Made by a program: the position numbers and the translations under genes
Shown here: positions 34,956-43,175 of the stretch, in pieces
Numbering within the stretch: the stretch's first letter is position 1
Layout of the letters: every line of letters begins with the position of its first letter
The notes under the pieces: generated by a model
The model's input: only the letters and a program-made list of their open reading frames with translations
Told to the model about the DNA's origin: nothing
Databases searched by the model: none
Assembly (NCBI RefSeq): GCF_009674665.1
Contig: NZ_WKJD01000007.1
Coordinates: forward strand, 1-64,000
Source: Agromyces kandeliae
GTDB lineage: Bacteria; Actinomycetota; Actinomycetes; Actinomycetales; Microbacteriaceae
Reading direction: 5' to 3'
Length of the DNA stretch: 64,000 bases

Positions 34956-37829
34956 TCAGCGCGGCCGCGTGTCTGGGATCCCGGACGTGCGGGCGGGGGC
35001 ACCTGCCGCGCCGCCCGTCCGGCGACGCGCCACCATCCGGATGGCGAGCTTCCGCAGCTCCTCCACCCACAGCACCGACGAGGCCATCGCGACGCAGACG
35101 GCCCACTGCCCGGCATCCAGCGACATCGTGCCGAAGGCGACCTGCAGCGGCGGCCACGACACGACCGCCGCCTGGAGCACGACGGCGAGCGCGACCGCGC
35201 CCCACAGCCAGCGGTTCGCGAAGACCCCGCGGAACGCGCTCGACGTCGCCGACCTGGCGTTGAACGCGGTGAACAGCCCCGCGAACACCAGAGTCGTGAA
35301 CCCGGCGGTGCGCGCCGTCTCGAACGTGTCGGTGCCGCCCGGGATCACCCCACCGGGCAGGAAGGCGTCCATCGTGAGCAGCGTCGCGATCGCGATCACG
35401 ATGCCCGTGGTCGCGATGCCGACCCACATGCCGAGGTCGATCGCCCGATCGTGCAGGCCGCGCGGCGGCCGCGCCATGACGTCATCGACCTCAGGGTCCA
35501 CGCCCATCGCGAGCGCGGGGCCCGAGTCGGTGACGAGGTTGATCCAGAGGATCTGCGTCGCGAGCAGCGGCAGCACGACCGCCTCGTCGGAGGCGCCCGC
35601 GAAACCGAGCGCCCCCGCGAACACGACGCCGAGGAACACCGTGAGCACCTCGCCCATGTTGGAGTACAGCAGGTAGCGCAGGAACTTCCGGATGTTGTCG
35701 AAGATCACCCGGCCCTCGCGGACCGCGTGCACGATGGTCGCGAAGTCGTCGTCGGCGAGGACCATCTTCGCCGCCTCCTTCGTGACCTCGGTGCCCGTGA
35801 TGCCCATCGCGATCCCGATGTCCGCCGACTTCAGCGCGGGCGCGTCGTTCACGCCGTCCCCGGTCATCGCGACGACCAGGCCCTCGGCCTGCAGGGCGTC
35901 GACGATGCGGAGCTTGTGCTCGGGCGCGACGCGAGCGAACACGGACACCGTCCGCACGGCGTCGCGCAGCTGCCGGTCGTCCATGCCGTCGAGTCGCGCG
36001 CCCGGGAGGGCGATGCCGTCCTCGTCGATGATGCCGAGGTCCCGCGCGATGCGCGCGGCGGTCGCCGGGTGGTCGCCCGTGATCATGACCACGCGGATGC
36101 CGGCGGCGCGGGCCTCCGCGATCGCGGGTCGCACCTCGGGCCGGGGCGGGTCGATGATGCCCACGACCCCCGCGTACACGAGGTCCTCCTCCGCGGTCTC
36201 GTCGAGCCCCGCGGCATCCGCCCGCCCGTCGTCGCCGGCGAGTTCGGGCGCCGGTCGGTACGCGACCGCGAGCGTGCGGAACGCCTCCTCGGACAGCGCC
36301 TCGATCTCCGCGAGGGCGTGGGCGCGGCGCACCGCGTCGAGCGGCACGACCTCGTCGCCGACCCGGAGGCGCGTGCAGTGCCGGAGCAGCACGTCCGGCG
36401 CGCCCTTGCTGAGCACGACGACGTCACCGCCCTCGTGCCGGTGCGCGGTGGACATCATCTTGCGCTCCGAGCTGAACGGCACCTCGCCCACGCGCCCGTA
36501 GCGGGCCGCCTCCTCGGCGGTGCCGGCGATCTTCCTGGCGGCGACGAGGAACGCCGCCTCGGTCGGGTCGCCCTCGATCTCCCAGGCGCCGTCGCGCTCG
36601 GCCAGCTGGGCGTCGTTCGCCAGCGAGCCGGCGCGGAGCACGAGCTGCGCCTCGGCGCGCAGCGGCCCGTCGGCGAGCGGACGCCCCCTCGACGTGGCCG
36701 CACCCACGGGGGCGTAGCCCACGCCGCCGAGGTCGACGACGCCCGAGGCCGTGACGATCCGCTGGATCGTCATCTGGTTGGTCGTCAGGGTTCCCGTCTT
36801 GTCGGTGCAGATGACGGATGCCGACCCGAGCGTCTCCACGCTCGAGAGCTGCTTGACGACGGCGTTCCGGCGTGCCATCCGCTGCACGCCGAGGGCGAGC
36901 ACGAGCGACATGATCGCCGGGAGCCCCTCGGGCACGGCCGCGACCGCCAGCGAGACGCCGAGGAGCAGGACGGTCACGAACCCGGAGGGCGTGTCGACGC
37001 CCTGGACGATGGTCACGGTCAGCATGACGACGATCGCGATCGCGATGACGATGCGCCCGAGCATGCGGCCGAGATGCCCGACCTCGACCTGCAGCGGCGT
37101 GGGATCCTCGACGGTCTCGTCGAGCATCGTCGCGATCGCGCCCATCTCGGTCGACATGCCCGTCCCCGTCACGATGGCCCGCCCGGTGCCACGGCTGACC
37201 GCGGTGCCGGCGAACACCATGTCCCGGCGGTCGCCGAGCGGCACGCGCCCCTCGAGCGTCGACGGGTCCTTCTCGACGGGCTCGCTCTCGCCGGTGAGGG
37301 ATGCCTCGGCGACGCGGAGCGCCGTCGCGCGCACGAGCCGCGCATCCGCGCCGACCCGGTCGCCCTCGGCGAGCGCGAGCACGTCGCCGGGCACGAGGGC
37401 GTCGCTCGCGACGGTCCGGAGCTCGCCGTCGCGGAGGACCGTCGAGTGGGCTCGGGTCATCACGGCGAGCGCGGCGACCGCGCGCTCGGCGCGGGACTCC
37501 TGCACGAGCCCGAGCACGGCGTTCAGCGCGATGATGGCGAGGATCACGAGCGCGTCGATCGGCCAGCCGTGCGCCCCCTCGATGAGCCACGCGACGACCG
37601 AGACGACGACCGCCGCCAGCAGGAGCAGGATGAGCGGGTCCGCGAGCTGGGCGACGACCCTGCGCCAGAACGGCACGCGCCGAGCGGGTCGCAGCTCGTT
37701 CGGGCCGTGCGTGCGGAGCCGCTCCCCCGCCTCAGCTGCCGCGAGCCCGACATCGGGGTCGACGCCCAGGCGATCGGCGACCTCGGCCGGATCCTCGCAG
37801 GCGGGATCGAAGTCGCGGGGGCTCGCCAT
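34956..37829 (-). CDS. P-type cation-transporting ATPase (P2-type)
   Basis: A 957-residue pump. The phosphorylation site is DKTGT (Asp about 344), preceded by VAAVPEGLPAIMSLVLALG, the PEGLP motif of Ca/Na-type pumps. TGES (actuator), MITGDHPATA, GDGVNDAPALKSADIGIAMG and ten membrane segments with a C-terminal cation ATPase domain are present. The ion is probably Ca2+ or another small cation; sequence alone does not settle it. The ATG at 37829 fits the family's N-terminal domain (DFDPACEDPAEVADRLGVD). Its 3' end houses the hutG operator. Confidence 0.93.
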   Translation of the reverse strand: MASPRDFDPACEDPAEVADRLGVDPDVGLAAAEAGERLRTHGPNELRPARRVPFWRRVVAQLADPLILLLLAAVVVSVVAWLIEGAHGWPIDALVILAIIALNAVLGLVQESRAERAVAALAVMTRAHSTVLRDGELRTVASDALVPGDVLALAEGDRVGADARLVRATALRVAEASLTGESEPVEKDPSTLEGRVPLGDRRDMVFAGTAVSRGTGRAIVTGTGMSTEMGAIATMLDETVEDPTPLQVEVGHLGRMLGRIVIAIAIVVMLTVTIVQGVDTPSGFVTVLLLGVSLAVAAVPEGLPAIMSLVLALGVQRMARRNAVVKQLSSVETLGSASVICTDKTGTLTTNQMTIQRIVTASGVVDLGGVGYAPVGAATSRGRPLADGPLRAEAQLVLRAGSLANDAQLAERDGAWEIEGDPTEAAFLVAARKIAGTAEEAARYGRVGEVPFSSERKMMSTAHRHEGGDVVVLSKGAPDVLLRHCTRLRVGDEVVPLDAVRRAHALAEIEALSEEAFRTLAVAYRPAPELAGDDGRADAAGLDETAEEDLVYAGVVGIIDPPRPEVRPAIAEARAAGIRVVMITGDHPATAARIARDLGIIDEDGIALPGARLDGMDDRQLRDAVRTVSVFARVAPEHKLRIVDALQAEGLVVAMTGDGVNDAPALKSADIGIAMGITGTEVTKEAAKMVLADDDFATIVHAVREGRVIFDNIRKFLRYLLYSNMGEVLTVFLGVVFAGALGFAGASDEAVVLPLLATQILWINLVTDSGPALAMGVDPEVDDVMARPPRGLHDRAIDLGMWVGIATTGIVIAIATLLTMDAFLPGGVIPGGTDTFETARTAGFTTLVFAGLFTAFNARSATSSAFRGVFANRWLWGAVALAVVLQAAVVSWPPLQVAFGTMSLDAGQWAVCVAMASSVLWVEELRKLAIRMVARRRTGGAAGAPARTSGIPDTRPR
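34971..34986. promoter_or_regulatory. hut operator 3 (upstream of hutG, inside the ATPase gene)
   Basis: GTCTGGGATCCCGGAC differs from the perfect palindrome at 8208 by one base. It ends 56 nt before the hutG start and lies in the last codons of the ATPase gene (TSGIPDT). The spacing matches the two other hut operators. Confidence 0.8.
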
Positions 37830-37917
37830 GCATCCATCGTGCGCACGCCCGCCGGCGGCACGCAACGGCCGAACGACCCCCGGCGCGCGTCGGCGACCGA
37901 CGGCGTAGGCTCGCCGC

Positions 37918-38289
37918 ATGGAAGACGAGTCCATCGCCGTGCTCGTGACCGGTGCGGAGCGCCGACTGCTCGAGCCCGAGACCCGACGGGACCCCACGGC
38001 CCTCGAGGACCTGCTGCACGAGACGTTCCGCGAGATCGGACGCAGCGGGCGACTGTGGACGCGGGACGAGCTGATCGACGTCATGACCGGGCCCGACGCG
38101 GTCGACGTGCAGTCAGCGGTCGTGACCGGGGAGCACGTGGAGCTCGTCGGACCCGACCTGGCGCTGCTGACCTACACGCTCGACGCCGACGGCATGCGCA
38201 GCCGCCGCAGCTCGCTCTGGCGGCTCGCGGGCGGGCGGCCGAGGATGCTCTTCCACCAGGGCACGCCGCTCGGCCCGCACGTCGGCTGA
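37918..38289 (+). CDS. DUF4440/SnoaL-like protein
   Basis: A 123-residue NTF2-fold protein: RRLLEPETRRDPTALEDLLHETFREIGRSGRLWTRDELIDVM, then LLTYTLDADGMRSRRSSLWRL and MLFHQGTPL. The family is broad and mostly unassigned. TAGGCT lies six bases before the ATG, so it is probably leaderless. It is divergent from the ATPase gene. Confidence 0.85.
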   Translation: MEDESIAVLVTGAERRLLEPETRRDPTALEDLLHETFREIGRSGRLWTRDELIDVMTGPDAVDVQSAVVTGEHVELVGPDLALLTYTLDADGMRSRRSSLWRLAGGRPRMLFHQGTPLGPHVG

Positions 38290-38325
38290 CCGCGCATCGC
38301 CGGCGGCGGCGACGGCACGCCGGCG

Positions 38326-38838
38326 TCAGCGCACCGGCGCCGCCGGCACGGGGAGCGCCACGAGGTCGTTCACGTCGGTGAGGATCGCGTCGTGCATCAC
38401 CGACGCGAGCTCCGGCCGACGCGCGGCACCGCTCAGGACGCCCACGACCCACCCGGCCCCGGCAGCGCGGCCCGCCTCGAGCATCGCGACGGAGTCCCCG
38501 GCGACGAGCACCTGGCGCACGTCGAGCGTGCCGACGAGTTCCATCGCGTGGTGCACGGCGAAGGGCGCGGGCGGGGCGGATGCCACGTCGTCGACGGCCA
38601 CGACGGCGTCGACGGCGTGCGGGGTGCGGAGCTCGCCGGACACCGACCAGCCGAGGCCCGCGAGCGCGTCGACCGCGGTGCGGTGCGGACCCTCGCACAC
38701 CAGCACGACGCGCACGCCCCTGCGGCGCAGCTCGGCGACCGTCGCCGCGACGCCCCTGACGAGCACCGGCGGCGCCGCGGCATCCGTCGACCGTCGGACC
38801 ACCGCGCCCTCGAACGCCAGCACGACGAGGGTGATCAC
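38326..38838 (-). CDS. HAD-like hydrolase (phosphonatase-like), atypical
   Basis: A 170-residue HAD-fold protein. Its opening LVVLAFEGAVVRRS stands where HAD enzymes have DxDGTL, so the usual Asp nucleophile is missing (Phe-Glu-Gly). The later blocks [28 protein letters not shown] resemble phosphonatase-like HADs. It may be a non-catalytic or altered HAD. The GTG at 38838 overlaps the GntR stop (GTGA), so the two genes are coupled. Confidence 0.7.
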   Translation of the reverse strand: MITLVVLAFEGAVVRRSTDAAAPPVLVRGVAATVAELRRRGVRVVLVCEGPHRTAVDALAGLGWSVSGELRTPHAVDAVVAVDDVASAPPAPFAVHHAMELVGTLDVRQVLVAGDSVAMLEAGRAAGAGWVVGVLSGAARRPELASVMHDAILTDVNDLVALPVPAAPVR

Positions 38839-39596
38839 CGGGCCGCCTCGACGGGGTGCGATCGCGTGAGCGGAGTGCGGCGGTCGACCTCGTTCTCGAT
38901 CGTGAAGGTCGCGAGCTCCGGCCGGTACCGGTCGTCGGCGTAGGCGAGGGGCCGACGCGCCGAGTCGAACGTGATGCGGCGCTCGCGGAGGAGCGGGCTG
39001 CCGGCCTCGACCTCGAGGAGCTCCGAGTCGAGGGGGTTCGCGGCGACCGCGTCGATCGTGTGCCGTGCACGCCGAAGGTCGACCCCCCGCGACACGAGGT
39101 GCGCGTGCAGTGACCCCCGATCGCAATCGAGGTCGTCGAGCAGCGCGCCGATCTCGGGCGGGAACGAGCTGCGCTCGACCATCGTCGGCACGCCGTCGAG
39201 CAGTCGCACGCGAACCACCTGGGTCACGGTCGCGCCCTCGTCGAGCCCGAGGAAGCCCGCGACGGTCGAGGGGGCCGGCCGGGCGCCCGCCTCGAGCGTC
39301 CGCTGCCCCGGGTCGCGGCCGATCGCGCGCGCCCATTCCGTGAACGAGGTGAACGTCGAGAACGGCTGCGTCGGCACGACGCGCCCGACGAGCGGGGGCC
39401 GCCCGCGGCCCCCGACGACGTATCCCTCCTCGCGCAGCACGGCGAGCGCCCGGCGCACGGGGCCGCGGCTCGTCCCGAACTCGCGGCACAGCGCCGCCTC
39501 GCTCGGCAGTCGCATGCCGGCGGTCCAGTCGCCGCGCCCGATGCGCTCGCGCAGGGTGTCGTGCACCCGCTCATGGAGCGGCACCTCGGTGGACAT
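38835..39596 (-). CDS. GntR-family regulator with UTRA domain (HutC-type)
   Basis: A 253-residue regulator: a winged helix at about 7-75 (MRLPSEAALCREFGTSRGPVRRALAVLREEGYV) and a C-terminal UTRA ligand domain (about 100-240). UTRA regulators sense small metabolites such as amino sugars, urocanate or phosphonates. The partner HAD gene suggests a phosphonate- or phosphosugar-like signal. The name HutC-type refers to the subfamily only; there is no hut operator nearby. Confidence 0.87.
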   Translation of the reverse strand: MSTEVPLHERVHDTLRERIGRGDWTAGMRLPSEAALCREFGTSRGPVRRALAVLREEGYVVGGRGRPPLVGRVVPTQPFSTFTSFTEWARAIGRDPGQRTLEAGARPAPSTVAGFLGLDEGATVTQVVRVRLLDGVPTMVERSSFPPEIGALLDDLDCDRGSLHAHLVSRGVDLRRARHTIDAVAANPLDSELLEVEAGSPLLRERRITFDSARRPLAYADDRYRPELATFTIENEVDRRTPLTRSHPVEAAR

Positions 39597-39707
39597 GCCT
39601 CGACCGTACGGAGTCGGCACGGGCCTCGGGGTGGGCACGATGCGACGGGACGGTGAAGCTTCGGTGAATCGCGGGCGAACCGCTCCGGAGCGCGTTCGGG
39701 CGGTGCC

Positions 39708-40139
39708 TCAGCGCACGTCCGGGGTGAGTTCCCTCGCCCTCCGGAGCACCCGGACGAACGCCTCGAGGTCGAGTCGATCGAGGCTCGGGACGGCGACCGC
39801 GGCGGAGCCGACCTTCACGCGTCCGAGCTCGGACGCGTGACGCTGGACGAGGTAGCCGCCGCCCTCCGCAGCGTTGACGTAGATGCTGAGGTGCTTCGCC
39901 TGATCGGCGAGGCCGACCAGGAACCAGTCCACCGACCCACCGCGGGGGCGGGGCTGGGCGATGGCGCCGTAGCCGATGATCTCCTGCTCGGTGCCGCCCC
40001 AGAACACGCCCCGCCACAGCACGCGCTCGAGCCCGGCGAACTCGGCGGCGATGACCCGGTCGAGCTCGCGCATGGCGTCGGCGCGGTCGCCCTCGAGGGC
40101 CGCGAGGTATGCGTCGATGTCGCGATCGGTGCGCTCCAT
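39708..40139 (-). CDS. DUF1801 family protein
   Basis: A 143-residue protein: ELDRVIAAEFAGLERVLWRGVFWGG, IIGYGAIAQ, VDWFLVGLADQAKHLSIYVNA and RVKVGSAAV. These are the blocks of the DUF1801/YdhG group, a small alpha/beta fold of unknown role. The ATG at 40139 is the first plausible start. It lies just upstream of the moeA2 stop on the same strand. Confidence 0.82.
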   Translation of the reverse strand: MERTDRDIDAYLAALEGDRADAMRELDRVIAAEFAGLERVLWRGVFWGGTEQEIIGYGAIAQPRPRGGSVDWFLVGLADQAKHLSIYVNAAEGGGYLVQRHASELGRVKVGSAAVAVPSLDRLDLEAFVRVLRRARELTPDVR

Positions 40140-40170
40140 GTCCCGATCCTCCCACTCGCCGCCGACCGGA

Positions 40171-41355
40171 TCAGCCCGTCCAGGGCAGTGCCAGCGCCTC
40201 GACAGGCTCACCGGCCGCGACGCCGGCCGGCGGCACCACGAGCACGACGTCCGCAGCGGCGAGCCCGCGCAGCATGCCCGAGCCGAGGTGCGCGACGGGC
40301 GTCGCCTCCGCACCGGCGAGCGTCGCCGGCACGAGGCCCGTCGAACGGGCGCGGCCCGGGAGCGTGTTCGCCGCGACCACGGTGCGGGTCGACGCGTCGA
40401 CACCCGTCCACGCCGACAGCAGCGGCGCACCGAGGGCCACGAGGCCGAGCAGCGCCGCGAGCGGGTTGCCGGGCAGTCCCAGCACGAGCCGGTCGGGCAT
40501 CCGCGCGAGGAGCGTCGGGCCTCCGGGCCGGATCGCCATGCCCGGGACGAGGAGCGCCGCACCGGCGGCGGCGAGCGCCGCCCGCACGTGGTCGGCGCTC
40601 GAGCGCCCCGTGCCTCCGGTGGTCAGGACGAGGTCGATGCCGCCGGCCGAGAGGGCGACCCGGGTCGCGTCCTCGTCGTCGCCGACGCGGTGCACGGCGA
40701 CGACGTCGCCTCCGAGGGCCCGCAGCACGGCCGGGATCGCGACCCGGAAGCTGTCACGCACCTGCCCGGGCCCGGGAACGCCCGCCTCGACGACCTCGTC
40801 CCCCGTCAGGACGAGGGCGACGCGTACCCGTCGCCGAACCGCGAGTGCGTCGGCGCCGGTCGCCGCGGCGAGCGCGATCCGCGGTGGCGTGAGCACCGCG
40901 CCGGCCTCGAGGAGCCGATCCCCGGGCGCCGCCTCCGCGCCGGCGGGGCGGATGTGCCGTCGCCCCTCGACATCGTGCCGCCCGGTCTCGCCAACCGACT
41001 GGAGCACGCCGTCGGCGACGCTGCCCGCCTCCGCGCGGAGCACGGCCTCCGCGCCATCCGGCACCGGGGCGCCCGTCACGATCTCCACCGCCTCGCCCGC
41101 GGCGAGCACGGGCGCATGGCCGGGACCTCCGCCCTCGACTGCCGCGTCCTCGCCGAGCCGCCACGGCCCCGCCCCGCGGACGGCCCACCCGTCCATCGCC
41201 GCCGACGCGAAGTGCGGCAGCGGGATCGCGGTGACGAGCGGATCGGCGAGCACTCGACCGAGCGCGGACGCGAGCGGCACGCGTTCGGCACGCGGCGGAG
41301 GCGCCGCCGATCTCGCGAGCGCCCGCGCCTCGGCCCAGGCCACAGGTGCGCTCAC
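40171..41355 (-). CDS. moeA2: Molybdopterin molybdenumtransferase (MoeA), copy 2
   Basis: A 394-residue MoeA-family protein: LPHFASAAMDGWAVRG, EIVTGAPVPDGAEAVL, LTGDEVVEAG, LTTGGTGRSSADHV and LGLPGNPLAALLGL. It is clearly diverged from the first MoeA (27192-28388). The GTG at 41355 overlaps the MobA-DUF6457 stop. With that gene and the divergent fdhD-fdh pair it forms a second molybdenum block, perhaps making the dinucleotide form for the formate-dehydrogenase-like enzyme. Confidence 0.92.
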   Translation of the reverse strand: MSAPVAWAEARALARSAAPPPRAERVPLASALGRVLADPLVTAIPLPHFASAAMDGWAVRGAGPWRLGEDAAVEGGGPGHAPVLAAGEAVEIVTGAPVPDGAEAVLRAEAGSVADGVLQSVGETGRHDVEGRRHIRPAGAEAAPGDRLLEAGAVLTPPRIALAAATGADALAVRRRVRVALVLTGDEVVEAGVPGPGQVRDSFRVAIPAVLRALGGDVVAVHRVGDDEDATRVALSAGGIDLVLTTGGTGRSSADHVRAALAAAGAALLVPGMAIRPGGPTLLARMPDRLVLGLPGNPLAALLGLVALGAPLLSAWTGVDASTRTVVAANTLPGRARSTGLVPATLAGAEATPVAHLGSGMLRGLAAADVVLVVPPAGVAAGEPVEALALPWTG

Positions 41356-42254
41356 GAGCCGGCGAGCCGGCGCAGCCGTTCGAGCACGTCGGCCGCGGCG
41401 GCACCCGGATCGGCACCCGACGCCGCGGCGACGCCCGCGGCGTAGCCCGCGAGGTAGGTCGTGACGGGGGCGGCGGGCCGGACGACCGCGTGCGCCGCCA
41501 CGCCTGCCACGCCGAGCACGCCGTCGAGGTCGAGCGGTGCGTCCGCGATGTCGAGTTCCGCACGCACCCGGTCGGCCCATTCCGCCAGCACCCGGTGCAG
41601 GTCGTCCCGGTCGCTCATGTCGTCGCTCCCTCCGTCGTGCGGGCCGCCCGTGCGGCCGGTGCCGGTCGCACCGGCGGCGCGGGCATCGGCCCACGTGTCC
41701 ACGTCCATCGTGGCCCGTCCCGCCAGTCGGACGTCGGCCAGGCGCAACGCGGCGACCAATCGGCGCATCGATGCGCCCGCGAGCGGGCCCGCGCCGGCGA
41801 TCGCCGCGTCGAGCGCGCGGCGGCGGACGACGCTCGTCAGGTACTGGGCCCGCCCGTCGTCGTCGACTCCCTGCACGCCGTCGATCCGCTCGGCGTCCGA
41901 CCCCGCGAGCGCCGCGAGGAGCGGCCCGATCGCCTCATCGGCGAACGGCTGGTCGCCCGCGAGCAGCAGCACCGCGTCATCCCCGACCTCGGAGTCGGGC
42001 GGCAGCGCGGCCACGCCCGCCGCCACCGCGGCCGCTGGGCCGGAGAACGGCGGCTCCTCCCGCACGACGACCACGTCGGCCGGCAGCCGCGAGACGCCGA
42101 CCTCGCCGACCACGACCCGCCGACGCGCCGCGCCGGCCGCGGCCACCACGCGCTCGAGCAGCGTCCGCCCCTCGACGCGCAGGTCGCCCTTGGCGATGCC
42201 GCCGAGCCGCTCGGCACGCCCGCCCATGAGGATCACCGCATCGACCACGACCAC
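41352..42254 (-). CDS. mobA: MobA-like guanylyl/nucleotidyltransferase fused to DUF6457
   Basis: A 300-residue protein. Residues 1-195 are a MobA/MocA-type nucleotidyltransferase (VILMGGRAERLGGIAKGDLRVEGRTLLERV, LLLAGDQPFADEAI) that attaches GMP or CMP to the cofactor. The nucleotide loop is GRAERLGG and the metal Asp lies in AGDQPF. Residues about 212-300 are DUF6457 (DDLHRVLAEWADRVRAEL), usually a separate small protein. TACAGT (minus strand) lies six bases before the GTG at 42254, a leaderless promoter divergent from fdhD. Confidence 0.87.
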   Translation of the reverse strand: MVVVDAVILMGGRAERLGGIAKGDLRVEGRTLLERVVAAAGAARRRVVVGEVGVSRLPADVVVVREEPPFSGPAAAVAAGVAALPPDSEVGDDAVLLLAGDQPFADEAIGPLLAALAGSDAERIDGVQGVDDDGRAQYLTSVVRRRALDAAIAGAGPLAGASMRRLVAALRLADVRLAGRATMDVDTWADARAAGATGTGRTGGPHDGGSDDMSDRDDLHRVLAEWADRVRAELDIADAPLDLDGVLGVAGVAAHAVVRPAAPVTTYLAGYAAGVAAASGADPGAAAADVLERLRRLAGS

Positions 42255-42305
42255 CCGTTCACTGTAGATCGCCCGGTCCGGGTCGGGGCGTGATAGGCAG
42301 GGGGC

Positions 42306-43175
42306 ATGGGCAGGATCACCGCGAGGACGCGGGTCACACGGGTCACCGTCGGCGGCGCGACATCCCGGCGGGAGGACCACCTCGCGGTCGAGGAACCGCT
42401 CGAGATGCGGGTCGGCGGGCGCCGGCTCGCGGTCACCATGCGCACGCCCGGGCACGACGTCGACCTCGCCACCGGCTTCCTCGTCTCCGAGGGGGTCGTC
42501 TCACGGGGCGACCAGGTCGCCGCCGCCATCCACTGCGGTGCACCCGGCGAGAACACGTACAACGTGCTCGACATCGGGCTCGCGGCCGGCGTACCGGCAC
42601 CGGATGCCTCGACGGAGCGGAACTTCACGGTGACCAGCTCCTGCGGCGTCTGCGGCAAGGCGAGCATCGACGCCGTCCGGACGCGGTCCGCCTACGACGT
42701 CGCCGGCGACGCGCTCCGGCTCGACCCGGCACGGCTCGCGGGCTTCCCCGACCGGATGCGCGCGGGGCAGGCGGTGTTCGAGCGCACCGGCGGCCTGCAC
42801 GCGGCGGCGCTCTTCGACGGCCGGACGGGCGAGCTCCTCGTGCTGCGCGAGGACGTGGGCCGTCACAACGCCGTCGACAAGGTCGTCGGCTGGGCCGCAC
42901 GAGAGGGCCTTCTGCCGCTCCGGGGCACGGTCCTCCAGGTCTCGGGGCGTGCGAGCTTCGAGCTCGCGCAGAAGGCGACCATGGCCGGCATCCCCGTGCT
43001 GGCGGCCGTGTCCGCGCCGTCGTCGCTCGCGGTCGAGCACGCCGCGGCATCCGGCCTGACCCTCGTCGGGTTCCTGCGCGGCGCGTCGATGGTCGTCTAC
43101 GCGGGCGCCGCGCGCATCGAGGAGCCGATCGGCGCGGCGGTGCGCGACACGGCGACCGAGGCGGTGGCGGGCTGA
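42306..43175 (+). CDS. fdhD: Formate dehydrogenase accessory sulfurtransferase (FdhD)
   Basis: A 289-residue protein that moves sulfur from a cysteine desulfurase to the molybdenum cofactor of formate dehydrogenase. The CxxC loop is SSCGVCGKAS (Cys113, Cys116). LATGFLVSEGVV, EDVGRHNAVDKVVG and SGRASFELAQKATMAGIPVLAAVSAPSSLAVE are the family blocks. The downstream enzyme gene overlaps its stop (TGATG). Confidence 0.95.
   Translation: MGRITARTRVTRVTVGGATSRREDHLAVEEPLEMRVGGRRLAVTMRTPGHDVDLATGFLVSEGVVSRGDQVAAAIHCGAPGENTYNVLDIGLAAGVPAPDASTERNFTVTSSCGVCGKASIDAVRTRSAYDVAGDALRLDPARLAGFPDRMRAGQAVFERTGGLHAAALFDGRTGELLVLREDVGRHNAVDKVVGWAAREGLLPLRGTVLQVSGRASFELAQKATMAGIPVLAAVSAPSSLAVEHAAASGLTLVGFLRGASMVVYAGAARIEEPIGAAVRDTATEAVAG

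Noticed and set aside
34938-38381. 1147-codon plus-strand frame opposite the P-type ATPase
   Set aside because: Composition artefact of GC-rich DNA; His/Arg-rich with no domain, fully antisense to a conserved pump.
38835-39596. UTRA regulator as the hut repressor HutC
   Set aside because: The gene has no hut operator and is coupled to a HAD gene; the IclR gene adjoining hutH shares the palindrome instead.
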